A stretch of DNA of 64,000 nucleotides from Camellia lanceoleosa (GCA_025200525.1 CM045760.1:47077932-47141931), one strand, 5' to 3'; shown: positions 47,463 to 59,058, counted from the stretch's first letter. Numbers and translations are program-made. Notes: generated from the letters alone by a model not told the origin.

Positions 47463-49581
47463 TGTTTTATAGCGATTCCGGTTTTGACCCGTCACCTGTT
47501 GTATTCCAGACTCGGGTTTGTTTGGTTTTGAATGGTGATTCATATCTTGTTTCTCTTGTCTCCCCCTATTTTGGTTATTGAGTTGTAGCTATGCATTTGG
47601 AATAGGTTGGTTGCTTGTTTTCCCAAACCTTATTGCCCAGATTTTTGCATTTGAGCGGGCTATGTAATTTTTGGTCCTCCGCTCAAGCGGCCTTTCTTGT
47701 GTTCGAGCGGGATTTGCAAAATCTCAGTACTTTGCACGTCTGCAAAAATACTGGAGGGATGTTTTTCATGCTTGAGCGGCGTTTCCTACACTCAAGTGGG
47801 TGGGCGCTCAAGCGGCCTTTGTTGAGCTCGAGCAGTTTGTCTGTTGTGTGCAAAAGTATTGGATGTGTGTATTCTGCGCTCGAGTTGGCCACTTCTTGCG
47901 CTCAAGCGGAACAACTTATTGTGTCTGAAGCTCGAGCATCAACTCTTCCGCTCGAGCAGACTGTGCATATATCAGATCACGAAAGTGACATTTTATATCA
48001 CTTTTTCATTCTTTTCTCTCTTTAAAACTTTCTGAAAACCTAAATCTTGACCCTCTCTCTCTTAAATACTCTCTCTCTCTCTCTCTCTATACATTTTGAC
48101 CTAGATCCTTTGGGATCTCTACCCTAGTGCCTTTGTTAAAAAGTTAGAACATCTCAAGATCTACACTTTGAGCCAAATAGAGTTGAATTTTGGCATCTTT
48201 GAGGTTTCTTCCTTGCCTTGCTTGGTCTTCTCTTCTTGAGGTAGGGATTTTCTATTCCTTAATATGGTTTTTAACTTCGTTATTTGTCGTTGTGTAACAA
48301 TGGTGGGATTTGGGGGTAATATGAACAAAACCTAGGGTTTGGGTATAAAATGGAAAAAAGGATTTTTGGTAATTGAAAAGAAAATGATTGTGGGATTTGA
48401 AAATGATGTTGTATGATGTCAACATTGTTGATTTTGGGCACTTGGTTGATATTTTGGATGAGAGGTAGTTTGCCCTAAATTGATTATGATATTTATTTTG
48501 TATAAATAAATGAAATTGGTGTTGTGGATATAAAATTGGTCAAATATTGAAATAGATGATGAGATTGAGTAGGTGATATGTCTCACCTTTGGAAATTTTG
48601 AATAAATTATCTATCTTGAGATTGTATATCTGTTTAGAAATATCTGTATTGAGCTATCGGTAGAGGGTAGTTATGCTTACTATAGAAATTGCATGAGGAT
48701 TAGGTGAATTAAAACAAATTTATGGTTTGTTATCATTGAATATGATCATGTTATAAATACATTGTATATGTATGATTATTTGGGAGAAGAAAAGGGATGT
48801 ACTCCATGTGTGATTATGTGTTTAAATACATTGCATATGTATGATTGTTTGGAAGGAGAAAGGGAATGAATTCCATTGTTTGGGAGGAGAAAGCGGATAG
48901 ACTCCATTATAATTAAGTTGGTCGAAGTGTCCTAGGTGAAAGTCCTGAAATTTATACATGGGTGCCAATCCCGCGGACGAAATATCTGTAAAATGGCAAG
49001 ATTGAAGTGTTGTGTGCTAATGGTGTGATTGTAAAACCATTGAGTTATAGTCTCTTTTGGATTCTTGAAAAATAATGAAATTGGTTCATGTATTAAAATG
49101 AATTGAAAGGAAGTGAAAGGAAATATGGACTTAGTGTTCTATGACTATATAAAATGCGAATATTTTATTTCTGGCATTATATATGCACATTGTACTTATA
49201 TCTTTGTTAAACCTCATATACTGTGTTGGATTATTCCTACTGGGCTATGACTCACCCTATTTGCAAAAAACATTTTCAGGTAGTGATGGCATGCCTCCAC
49301 CTAGGCAATAGCATTGGAGGGACTTCTTTTTGGGGAAGCAAGAGCTTCTTTGTTTTGTTTCACTTTTTGTATAGCCTAGGGTTTAAATTGTTTAAGCTAG
49401 TCTCATTTTTGTTGTAACCAAGCCAAGGCTTGGAAAGGTGTTAGCCTATAGAGTATTTATTTTATGTTTTAACTCTTTTATACTATTAACTCTATGAAAT
49501 GTAAGAACGTTACACTCTAATTCATGTAATTATCTATTTATAATTTGGTTGAATCTGTGATTATATTTTGGAGGCATTACA
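47463..49581 (+). repeat. 5' LTR of the family B Ty3 element (about 2.12 kb)
   Basis: Start TGTTTTATAGCG is inferred from comparison with 40337-42530; the end GGCATTACA is fixed by the primer-binding site three bases later. It holds a decayed palindrome array (47649-47958), a (CT)n run (about 48064-48088) and short GGGAGGAGAAAG-type repeats (about 48780-48910). Confidence 0.8.
47649..47958. repeat. Decayed CGCTCGAGCG array in family B copy 2
   Basis: About eleven units, none perfect: CGCTCAAGCG (three times), CATTTGAGCG, TGCTTGAGCG, CACTCAAGTG, CGCTCGAGTT, AGCTCGAGCA, CGCTCGAGCA. Most differences are CpG to TpG or CpA. GCAAAAATACTGG and GCAAAAGTATTGG strings lie between units. Confidence 0.82.
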
Positions 49582-49584
49582 ACT

Positions 49585-49596
49585 TGGTATCAGAGC
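49585..49596 (+). other. Primer-binding site, initiator tRNA-Met
   Basis: TGGTATCAGAGC three bases after the LTR end, same type as in the Copia element. Confidence 0.9.
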
Positions 49597-49981
49597 ATAC
49601 TGAGTTTGAATGCTTTAGGTATGTGGGAAGTGGTTATTACCATAATGGGTTTGTCTCACTTAGCTAAGACATTAGTATATGTTGTATGCTTATGTGATAA
49701 CATGCTTATATGATTATATGGGTATGGAATTTAGTTCCTAAGATACTAATTGGGTCTACGGATTTCTGGAAGTCCTATTAGAAGAGCACTTAATCACTGT
49801 TTCTAATTGGAACTCTAGCAATGTTGCGGGACGGTCATTATCTAGGAAGGAAATTCATATGTGTTTACGTGATTGCGTGCTTATATGGAATGATTTACTG
49901 TTGTCCATCGTATTAGGACACGAGTGAGTTAGCTTCGGCACATTTGTGAATGTGCCAATCTCTTATGTTACCTTTATTAGG

Positions 49982-51054
49982 ATGTCAGGACATGGTGGTG
50001 GAAGGCGTGGTAGGCCTAGAAGGCACGAGGTGCCCATACCGGATGAAATTCCAGCACAGGAAAAGGGAGTTGGTTAGGCCAACGTGGCCGAACCAGTTGG
50101 TCAGTAGGCCATGGGCTCCTTAGCCCACGAAATGGCGGAGCATTGAGGGAATCTATAGACATTCTTATAACTGAGAATCAAGTCCAGGCCCAGGTAGTTG
50201 AAGCAGGGCCATCTTTTTTAAAGAGGGAGTTCTTCTGGTCAAATTTGGATAAGTTTTTGGGCGATCCTAAGGAGCCACTGAACGCGGATGAGTGGTTGGA
50301 GCAAATAGTGAAGACTTTTGAGATGCTCGGCATCGAAGACAGGGGTTTGAGAGTGACCTTGGCGTCCTTCTAGTCGAAGGGAGACGCGGGTCAATGTTGG
50401 AAGTATGCGCGGGGACGCATTGGAGGGACTTGGGAGGCTTTTGTCGACACCTTCCATGAGAAGTTTTTACCTCCCATAGTTAGGGAGAAGTTGAGGGACT
50501 AGTTTTCTAAGCTGGTGCAGTTAAATACATTAGTGGCTGAGTTTGAAGCCACATTCACTAGTCTTTCTAGGTTTGCACCTAAATTGGTGGCGACTGAGAA
50601 GCGCTGTTGTTTGGAGTTTGAGAATAGGCTGAGGACCAGGCTCATGTTTAGAGTGGCCGGATCCATGATTAGAGACTATGGACACCTCGTGAAGGTGATG
50701 GCCCATCTTGAGACTGTCATGCAAGCTGAGGAGGAGAGGATGAGGGGCTCCAAGAGGACTCAAGACAGTCAGGGAGATGGTAAGAGGCAGAGGGGTCCTA
50801 ACCCTCAGTCGTCCCAATGAGCTCAGTCGAGGTCCACTTTTCCAGTGCCAAGTTCGGGTTTTAGAAGAAGTGGTCAGGGGGATGTGACTTGTTTCAAATG
50901 TGGTCAGTTGGACCATAAGTCTCCAGCTTGCCCGCAGAAGGGAGGAAGGCAGTGGTCTGCATGGTCTTACAGGGCCAGAGTCAAAGTAGAAGGCAACCGC
51001 CCACTTGTTATTAGTGTAGGCAAGCAGGGCACATAAAGAGGTTTTGCCCATAGT
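49982..51054 (+). pseudogene. Ty3/gypsy gag relic
   Basis: The ATG at 49982 reads MSGHGGGRRGRPRRHEVP, then stops at about 50073 and 50103. A frameshift near 50135 leads to the capsid-type retrotransposon gag domain: FLGDPKEPLNADEWLEQI through WEAFVDTFHEKFLPP and FAPKLVATEKRCC (about 50245-50610). It ends with a zinc knuckle CFKCGQLDHKSPAC (from about 50890) and a second one (51006-51045) whose third codon is TAG. Two knuckles in tandem are seen in some plant Ty3 gags. Gag would package the element RNA in cytoplasmic particles; this copy has at least six in-frame stops. Confidence 0.85.
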
Positions 51055-53530
51055 TGAGTAGCACATTTGGTACATCTGGTTCGAGACAGACTCAGAGTCA
51101 CCAGCCAACACAGTCAGCACAAGCCTCGAGTTCCAATCAGAGAGCCTCTTCAGCTCAGTCAGTACATCAGACTTATACTCCGAGGGGTGAGCAGGTTGAG
51201 CAGAGGCCTATAGGGCGTGTGTATGTTGTTACCGCGCCTGATCTTGCACCAGCACCTTTGGTAGTGAGAAATACCTTCTTGTTTTTCAATTCAGTTGCTA
51301 ATGTGTTGATTGATACGGGTGCATCCCATTCATTTATCCTATCTGCATTTGCATCGGTTTTAGGGTTGGAGTTTGCACAGTTAGCATCTTCTATTTGTGT
51401 AGAGTCACCTATTGGTGGTGAGGTTACCTTAAAATAGGGATGTCGAGGCTGTGACATCGAGGTTGCCGGTCATCGATTACCTTTTGTATTTGTATTGCTT
51501 GATATGTCTAGTTTTGATGTTATTTTGGGTATGGACTAGTTATCGTCATACCAGACTGTTATAGATTTCTACCGTAAGAGGTTTACTATATGTACCTTGA
51601 GTGTTGATTGCTTTTATTTCTTGGGAGACCAGATGGATAGAGTCTTATCACCGATATATGATCCACGTGGGTGGAGCGAACTAAGTTTTCTTCTTACTAG
51701 CTTCATGAGTAGTGCTTGTGATGAAATGTGGGTTGAGTTGCAAAGGGTAGTTTGTGAATACCCAGATGTATTTCTCGAGGATCTTACTAGTTTACCACTT
51801 CACCGGGAGATCGAGTTCTCTATTGATTTAGTGCATGGCACGGCACTGATTTCTATGCTTCATATCGGTTTGCACCTGCTGAGTTGAGTGAGTTGAAGAT
51901 TCAACTCCAGGAATTGTTAGATAAAGGTTTTATCTGCCATAGTACATCACCTTGGGGAGCGCCAGCTCTTTTTGCTAAAAAGAAAGATGGAGCCTTATAA
52001 CTTTGTATCGATTACTGGAAGTTGAACCGAGTTACTATTAAGAATAAGTATCCAATGCCTTGTATAGATGATCTGTTTGATCAGTTGAAAGGGTTTTGTG
52101 GTTTCTCTAAGATAGACTTGAGGTTGGGTTATCATCAGTTGAGGGTAAGGGAGGAGGATATCCCAAAGACGACATTCCGTACACGGTATGGCCATTATGA
52201 GTTCCTAATGATGCCTTTTGAGCTGACCAATGCACTGGCTGTATTTATGGATTTGATGAACCAGATCTTTCGGGAATTTCTAGACCGTTTTGTGGTCGTT
52301 TTCGTGGATGATATTTTGATTTATTCATCCTTAGATGAGGAACACGAGAAAGACTTACGAGTGGTTCTTGAATTGCTTAGAGCCTATAAGCTATATACTA
52401 AATTTGGGAAGTGTGAGTTCTGGGTGAAAGAGGTTAAATTCTTAGGCCATGTGGTATCTGGAGAAGGGGTGACTATAGATTCATCCAAGATAGAAACAGT
52501 ATAGGATTGGGCACAACCTAAGAATGCTTTTGAGATCTGTAGTTTCCTAGGATTGGCTGGGTATTATCAGAGGTTTGTGAAAGATTTTTCTAGACTAGCC
52601 TAACCTTTAACTAGATTAACGAGGAAATGAGTTAAGTTTGTGTAGAGTGAGACTTGCGAGAAATCATTCCAAGAACTAAAAGTTAGATTGATTACTGCTC
52701 CAATCTTGATTATTTTGGAGAGGGGTTTGGGTTACTCAGTTTATTGTAATGCCTCACAAGAAAGTTTGGGTTGTGTCTTGATGCAAAAGGGAAAGGTAGT
52801 AGCCTATGGCTCGCGGCAGTTGAAAACACATGAGAGGAATTACCCTACCCATGACCTAGAGTTAGCAGCGGTGATTTTTGCTTTGAAGATTTGGAGGCAT
52901 TATCTGTATGGGGAGAAATTTGAGGTGTTTTCTGACCACAAGAGTCTGAAATATCTATTTACACAGAAAGACTTAAACTTGAGACAGAGGAGGTAGATGG
53001 AATTCATAGAGGACTATGATTTTGAGTTGCATTATCATCCGGGAAAGGCCAATGTTGTGGCCTACGCCTTGAGTAGGAAATCAATTAGCAGTGTAGCTTG
53101 TATCGCCATCCAAGAATGGGAGATGTTGGGTACTCTTAATGAGTTTAACTTGCACCTAGGCGAGTCCATCGAGTTTGCAACCTTGCTTTTAGTGGTTGCT
53201 AAATCTACACTTGTGAAACGAGTATTAGAAGTGCAGAGGGGTGACCTTGAGGTGGAATCTCTTTGGGAGAAGATCTCCAATGGAAAGGTAGAGAAAGGTT
53301 TGAATGTGTACCCTGACCAAAGTGTGAGATAACGTGACCGTTTGTTTGTGCCGGAGTCTTTCTGAGAGGGAGCACTCCGAGAGTTTCACCATTCACGCCT
53401 TGCGGTGCATCCGGGAGGCACAAAGATGTATCATGACCTTAGTTGCCAGTTTTAGTGGAGAGGTATGAAGAAGGATGTAGTCGTGTTTCTATGAAATGCC
53501 TTACTTGTCAACAAGTGAAGGCTGAGCATC
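51055..53530 (+). pseudogene. Ty3/gypsy pol relic: protease, RT, RNase H, start of integrase
   Basis: Protease: NVLIDTGASHSFIL (about 51298-51340). Reverse transcriptase: [32 protein letters not shown] and the active site FVDDILIY (about 52300-52325). RNase [15 protein letters not shown], where the first catalytic Asp is Asn, then [19 protein letters not shown] and [10 protein letters not shown]. The connection reads VVAYALSRKS where ADALSRK is usual. Integrase zinc finger: AVHPGGTKMYHDL and, after a frameshift, CLTCQQVKAEH, where it is cut at 53530. Stops or frameshifts occur near 51437, 51535, 51885, 52000, 52503, 52600, 52995, 53330 and 53490. The pattern of domain order is standard for Ty3/gypsy; the copy is inactive. 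Confidence 0.88.
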
Positions 53531-53957
53531 TGTAGCTTGACTTTTTCGCGCCCCCTTTCGGAAGGTTTGAAAGAAGCCCTACAGTTCGAACTCCCGTGAT
53601 TCTAAATCTAATCTCACAAGTGCAATGTGAAATTGATAAACACCAAAGAGTCCAAATCCGACAAATCTTTTGGAAAATCGATTTTGAAAAAAAAATGCCA
53701 ACATTGGACTGCTTTGCCAGATACAGAGTCGGCACCTAAATATTTTATTTTGGGAAAATTTAGGAAACCCATGACTCATGTCAAAGGCCACGTGTCCGTC
53801 ATCACCAAAGTTGCCTTGGCTCGGGAACTTAGGTACGAGGGGGGAAGGTCATGAATTGAGCACCCCCGCTCGCCTGATCAAAGATCTGCCTCTACTAATC
53901 ATGATATGGTTTTTATCAACATTATGTGCTCTTGTTCCGGTTATTAGGCTAGCATTA
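53531..53957 (+). mobile_element. Family C LTR, 5' fragment, cut by the Tat insertion
   Basis: It begins TGTAGCTTGACTTTTTCGCG and is homologous to 36164-36590, sharing GGACTGCTTTGCCAGATACA, GGCCACGTGTCCGTCATCAC and GAGCACCCCCGCTCGCC. It starts with TG exactly where the Ty3 pol breaks off. Homology to the 36-kb copy stops at ATTATG near 53957, where the reversed Tat LTR begins. Confidence 0.85.
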
Positions 53958-54360
53958 TGTGGAAAAGTGGTTTGGAAATACTCTTCTGATCCTGGGGGAC
54001 GCTCTCGATCCTCAAATAGACACCTGAAAGGAAATGAACACTCCGGTCGGGGGTGCCGGAATTTGCACTCCGACGGACAAGTCAGTCTTTACTCTCTCTG
54101 GGTTACTTGTATTTTAAGTTAAGCATATTAATTCTCATAGACCTTTCTTTGACTGTTGTTCCTTTATTTATACTCGCTTCCAAGGCCTCGAGGCCTGGTC
54201 CACTTTTCACTCACTATCTGCTTATTTATTCGGCCCCATAGTTCAATAGTTACTTGGCCTATTTATTGTATTCGGCCTCATAATCATGTAGGTTAGAGCC
54301 GAGTAATGTCTATCTTCTAAAACGTACACTCCTGATTCTGCTAATTATTCGGCTCCCACA
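53958..54360 (-). repeat. 3' LTR of the Tat element (403 bp)
   Basis: On the plus strand it starts TGTGGAAAAGTGG and ends GGCTCCCACA, giving TGTGG...CCACA termini. The right limit is fixed by the polypurine tract and the left by the end of homology to the family C LTR. It contains GGGTGCCGGAATTTGCACTC, typical of this lineage's LTRs. Confidence 0.8.
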
Positions 54361-54379
54361 ATTGCCCCCCAAACTCTCC
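54361..54379 (-). other. Polypurine tract of the Tat element
   Basis: On the minus strand GGAGAGTTTGGGGGGCAAT directly precedes the LTR start TGTGGGAGCC. Confidence 0.85.
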
Positions 54380-54754
54380 ATTGACGACAGTTAATTGGTG
54401 TGTTTGGTTTTGAATTTGAAAAGTCAAGAGAAACATAAATTAGGTGGCTTCACCTATCCCAATGTGAATGTCAGAACACACACGCCTTTCTGTCATCATT
54501 ATACGTTCCCGCCTTATTCGTGCATCTTTTGCATTTATTATGATTTGAAACTTCAGTCTCTTCGAATGCATACTTTTTGAATATTTGAGCCTCCTGGATT
54601 GTCAGTCGGAATCCCTTCTCTATTTCGCATCTTCTGCAACTTCTTCCCGACTCTCCTTGTCTCTTTTGCCTCTCATAAGTTTTCTTCTCTTCTCTTTGTA
54701 ATCCTATTTTCCGTGTTCATTTTTGATTTAGAATACCTCTGAGTCCTAACTAGA

Positions 54755-56907
54755 ATGGCTAAGCATTTGAAAGACCTCCTTTCCAAGGGTCGTGTTTTTG
54801 GGTTCCGCTGACATTTTTCTATCCCTGATGATGTCCATATATCTCTAGTGACGGACAATACCCTTGATATGGAGAGGGAGGACCAAAATACCATCGTCTT
54901 TCCTCTTTTATCCATTGCGGAGGGCGGGGTTTGCTTTCCCCTACATCCATTTCTTAGGGCCGTCCTCCGCCATTGGGGTCTGATTCCTTCCCAACCCAAT
55001 GTGAATTTCTTTCGAATCTTAATGGGAATCGTAGAATTGAACCGGCGCCTTAGGATCAACCTTGGCATTCCGGTGATTCGGCATTGCTATGCCTTAGCCA
55101 AATCCTCCGGTCGGCTCGGGCGCTACTTTCTTAGGGCTAAGGACACCAACCATCACTTGGTAACCATGCTTGCCAGTTCTGGCAAATGAGTTGACGATGT
55201 AATGGTCAATGTTCGAGGCAACTGGGAATTCGGCGAGGGCGAAGATCGCCTAGACCCTATTCCCAGAAAGAGGGGTGAACCAGGTTGCTGTGTAACTCCT
55301 TGTGTTTATTGATCTTTCTTTTATTCAGCGTTCTCTTCAAGTCTAATCCTTTGTTTTTGCAGGCAATAAGTTGAAGAAGATTTAGACCTTGGCTGACGAC
55401 GCAGTCCTTGCGGAGATTAAGACTGCACTCAAGTATTTTGGCCGTCCAAACGTACAGAAGCAAGCGAGAGCTGCCCGTATACTTCTGCGGTACGAGCCTA
55501 CTTATACTACGTTCTCGGCCGCGGACGACATTTCGATCCCATCCGGCGAACACCACCATACGGCTCTTATCTTCCCCAGCTTCAAGACCCTCAGGCAAAT
55601 TGGTTTCGAAGCTTCTGATTTGAAGCAAGACGTAGAGACGGTGGTCGAGGTAGTTGCTGAACCAACGAGAGAGTTCGCTGTAGAGGCTGAAGAGGTCGAC
55701 GAGGCTCTAAACTCAGCATTTGAGGCAGCCGGTCTTAACCAGCCTGACTCATCGTCCACTTCGGGTCGGGCGGAGTTTTCCTTTGAAGATATTTTTACAG
55801 ATTTGGGAGATCTTCCTGGCGATTTTTCTAAAAGTATGGCTGGGGAAAATCTAACTCAGATGGCGCGAAAGAGAAATGCTGAACGCATGGCTGCGTGACG
55901 AAAAGTCGAGGCCAGCCGCTCTGGGCTTGCCCCGATTGAATCTTCACAACCCGTTATTGTAAAAGAGAGGGCTCAAGTTGTTTTGATCGAGTCGGATAAG
56001 GAGGTCGAATAGCAGATTCCAGAAGAACAGCCGATTCAAGAAGAGCGGGGTGAAAAACGTACTGCCGAGGGAGAGGCCGGCTCAAAGGAGAGCCCTACTG
56101 ACAAACGGCCTCGTCTAGAGGAGTCGGATGTGGTTGTTCCTTTCGTTGTTCAACCGAAGATCAAAAACACGCCGATCTCCTTTGATGCATCTGCCTTGAA
56201 GGATCTAGCTGTAGCGTTGAGCTTGGCCGCCTCAGTCTCGTTGTTGGCTGACAAGGCCACCTTTCGAGTAGAGCCGAATTTGGTAACTATAGCGTTAGCT
56301 GCCCAGTCGGCCCTTTTGGTATGTGACTTGATCTTTTTTACTCCTTGTTTGGTTTAGTTTGCATACGATATTTCTTGGTATGTGATGATCCTGACTCCTT
56401 GTTTTATAGACGGTTGGAAGGATAGCCAAACTAGGCCGCCGCTAGCACGAAGCCATTGAAAGAATTGGTCGCTTGAAGTCGGAAGCTGAAGGTGAGAGGA
56501 GCAGGGCCGAGTTCGAGGTGATGAGAGCCGCGATGGAAAGTGCTTGAGCTGAAGCTGAGAAGGAGAGGGCTTAGACTGCTGATCGGCTCAGATCTGACGT
56601 CGAGGAAATGGCTAACGCAAGCGAGGAATCGCTCAAGTTAGCCAATGAGGCGCTTGCCAAGGTGGAGGCCGAGTTGGAAGAGTTGAGGAGGGTCAAGGAA
56701 AAAGCCGACTCTGAGGCTTCTGCGGCGTTCGAGGCTGGAAAGAGCGCCGCACTTGAGAACTATGTAGAAGAAGTCCCCAAATTCGAAAATCAGGGATTCA
56801 AACATGGATGGCTCAAAGCCCTTGCTGCCGCTGGAGTTACATTGGCCATGCCAATTCCATACGAGCAAGTGAACGTTGAACCACTTAAGTCTGATCCCGA
56901 GGATTGA
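54755..56907 (+). pseudogene. Antisense ORF 1 of the Tat element (putative gypsy-type transposon protein), three exons
   Basis: It lies opposite to pol. Exon 1 (54755 to about 55283) reads MAKHLKDLLSKGRVFGFR, then GGVCFPLHPFLRAVLRHWGL and NVNFFRILMGIVELNRRL, the signature of the 'putative gypsy type transposon' domain family found in Tat antisense ORFs. Intron 1 runs from GTTGCTG to TTTTTGCAG (55362). Exon 2 (55363-56318) is acidic and low in complexity. Intron 2 runs from GTATGTGA to TTTTATAG (56409). Exon 3 (56410-56907) is a coiled coil ending FENQGFKHGWLKALAAAG and SDPED. In-frame stops: 54809, 55187, about 55382, 55896, 56009, 56437, 56546, 56572; several fit Trp or Gln codons mutated to stops. 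Function of these proteins is unknown. Not part of gag-pol. Confidence 0.8.
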
Positions 56908-57194
56908 TTTGGGGGACACTCTAGTTTTATTAAGTATTTTCAATTTCAATGTATGTTTTTTGTTAGTTGATTTTCATCTTTTTTGGATTTTCATATGTAA
57001 AATGTCCGCTGCTAGCGCCCAATTTGAGAATGAAAATTTAATATTGTACTCAAGTTATTGCTTGTATTGTTTGTTGTATGAGCACATAACTAGGAGAATC
57101 AGCAGTTAGAACAAAATGTCATGATTACGTGAGACGGCAAACTTGAAAGCCGATTAAATTTATGGATCTGATTTAATCATAAACAAAATGAATT
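56908..57194. other. Spacer after antisense ORF 1
   Basis: Probable 3' untranslated part of the antisense transcript (TTTTGTTAGTTG, ATGTAAAATG). No gene seen. Confidence 0.5.
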
Positions 57195-57960
57195 CATGAG
57201 GTGCCGAATAAAAAGAACTTATGAATATTGTACTGATGAATCGATTCGTGGAACGACTGGGGCACTCAAGCTGACTAGATTGATAAATTTGTCCTTGTCC
57301 CAGCTGCTTCATGGTCGTAAAACACCGAATAACACGTTAATTATGAAACTTGTACTGATGAATCGATTCATGGAACGGCTGGGGCACTCAAGCCGACTAG
57401 ATTGATGAATCTGCCCTTGTCCCAACTGGTTCATGATCGTAGAACACCGAATAACACGTTAATTATGAATCTTGTACTGATAAATCGATTCGTGGAACGG
57501 CTAGGGCACAGAAGCCGACTAGATTGATGAATCTGCCCTTGTCCCAGCCGGTTCATGATCGTCTCACGCCGAATAACACGTTAATTATGAATCTTGTACT
57601 GATGAATCGATTCGTGGAACAACTGGGGCACTCAAGCCGACTAGATTGATGAATCTGCCCTTGTCCCAGCTGGTTCATGATCGTAGAACACCGAATAACA
57701 CGTTGCTTATAAATCTTGTATTGATGAATCGATTCATAGAATGGCTGGGTCACTGAAGCCGACTAGATTGATGAATCTGCCCTTGTCCTAGCTGGTTCAA
57801 GATCGTAGAACACCAAATAACACGTTGCTTATGAATCTTGTACTGATGAATCAATTCGTGGAACGGCTGGGGCACTCAAGCTGACTAGACTGCTGAATCT
57901 GCCCTTGCCCTAGCTGGTTCACGAACATTAAACGCCGAATAACTGTGGCTGATGGGGCGA
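57195..57960. repeat. 122-bp tandem array, about six copies
   Basis: The anchor TCGATTC recurs at 57241, 57363, 57485, 57607, 57729 and 57851, exactly 122 bp apart each time. Units contain CTGGGGCACTCAAGC, GATTGATGAATCTGCCCTTG and GAACACCGAATAACACG and differ by scattered substitutions but no indels. Confidence 0.95.
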
Positions 57961-58113
57961 TTGGGGCATATGACTCAGTCGGCGTTGGGCTGTTGACGTT
58001 TCAATATTAATGAGATTGCCTTGGAGGTGCTGCCCTCGTAGGGAATAAATGGGCGTGTACTTCGTGAACGAGGGTCCTATTTATGTGCTCAGTCAGCAAC
58101 TTAGTCCAGCTCT

Positions 58114-59058
58114 TTGAGGAAGATTAAACAAGTGCGAATGTCAAATAGACTTTTCTTCAACAGCAGAGGCGAAGTGAAGACGTTAGCTGAGCTAGGAGGA
58201 GCCATGAGTCGAAGTGGTGAACCTTCATGCACGGGCAGTAGGACTTCGAGGGATTGGGAGAGACACCAATCTCCTCATCGTCGAAGTAGGTCGCCCAGGA
58301 GGGACAAGCAGCCATAGTGCAAGTCTTCTCAACCCCGTCCTGGGGGGGAATCTGACGCGACTCCTCGCCCATTGAGTTTTGCGGTCTTCGTGGGTAATAG
58401 ACCAATGACAGAGGTAGATTCAATCGTTCGAGATCCAAATGTGGCAGTCGAGTTTACTCGACAAATTTTTCCACCCAAAGTTCAACAGTCGATGGTAGGT
58501 CGGCGGGACTTCGAAGTGTTTCGTGAAGGCGTTCACGGGGCAGTGAAGGGACTGTACACCGCTTATGAGATTGGCATGCGTCTCCGCGCTGCTCGCCGCA
58601 ATATAGAACAGAGGGATGAACGCATTCGGAAGTTAGAAGCTCGCGCCGAGAAGGCCGAACGTAAGCTAAGGAAAATCAAGTCGGCCGAGCCCCAATCAAC
58701 CAGCCACCCCAACCCGGTTGTGGAAGAGAGGGTTACTCAAAGGCTGATTAGTGATGCGATCGCCGATCGTAACACGGCTAGCATGTTCGCGATTGAGACC
58801 GCGAGGGCCGCGGCTTATGAAAAAGGCTTCCATGACGGTCGACTGGTCGGAATTCAGAAGACCAAAGAGAAACTAGCCGAAGAAGTTTGCCGATGTGAAA
58901 ATCGTGGATTTAAGCACGGTTGGATCAAGGCACTTCAGCAGGCTGAGGCTCTCTAGGCAGCAGGGTTGGATTCCGCGTTGCCGTTGTACAAGCAAAATAA
59001 TTTCCCCTTCTCCACTTTCGAAATTGAGAAAAGTGATGATGAAGGAGCCGCCGAATAG
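58114..59058 (+). pseudogene. Antisense ORF 2 of the Tat element, related C-terminus
   Basis: One frame runs from 58114 to 59058 with stops at 58315 and 58954. It opens with a Ser/Arg-rich part (HQSPHRRSRSPRRDKQP, about 58261-58314), continues DFEVFREGVHGAVKGLYTAY and then a coiled coil (RNIEQRDERIRKLEARAEKA). It ends CENRGFKHGWIKALQQAEAL and EIEKSDDEGAAE. The FKHGW.KAL motif and the acidic end match the C-terminus of antisense ORF 1, so the two are probably paralogous modules or a split gene. An in-frame start could be 58114 or 58204; neither is certain. The product is unknown. Confidence 0.65.

Larger units (their letters stand above)
47463..53530 (+). mobile_element. Ty3/gypsy element, family B copy 2, truncated at the right
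   Basis: It has a 5' LTR (47463-49581), primer-binding site, gag with two zinc knuckles, protease, reverse transcriptase, RNase H and the integrase zinc finger. The sequence then stops at 53530, where a family C LTR begins. The rest of integrase and the 3' LTR are not in the window. The long LTR and the gag/RT style suggest the Tekay/Del chromovirus group, but the chromodomain region is missing, so this is provisional. Many in-frame stops show it is old. Confidence 0.88.
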
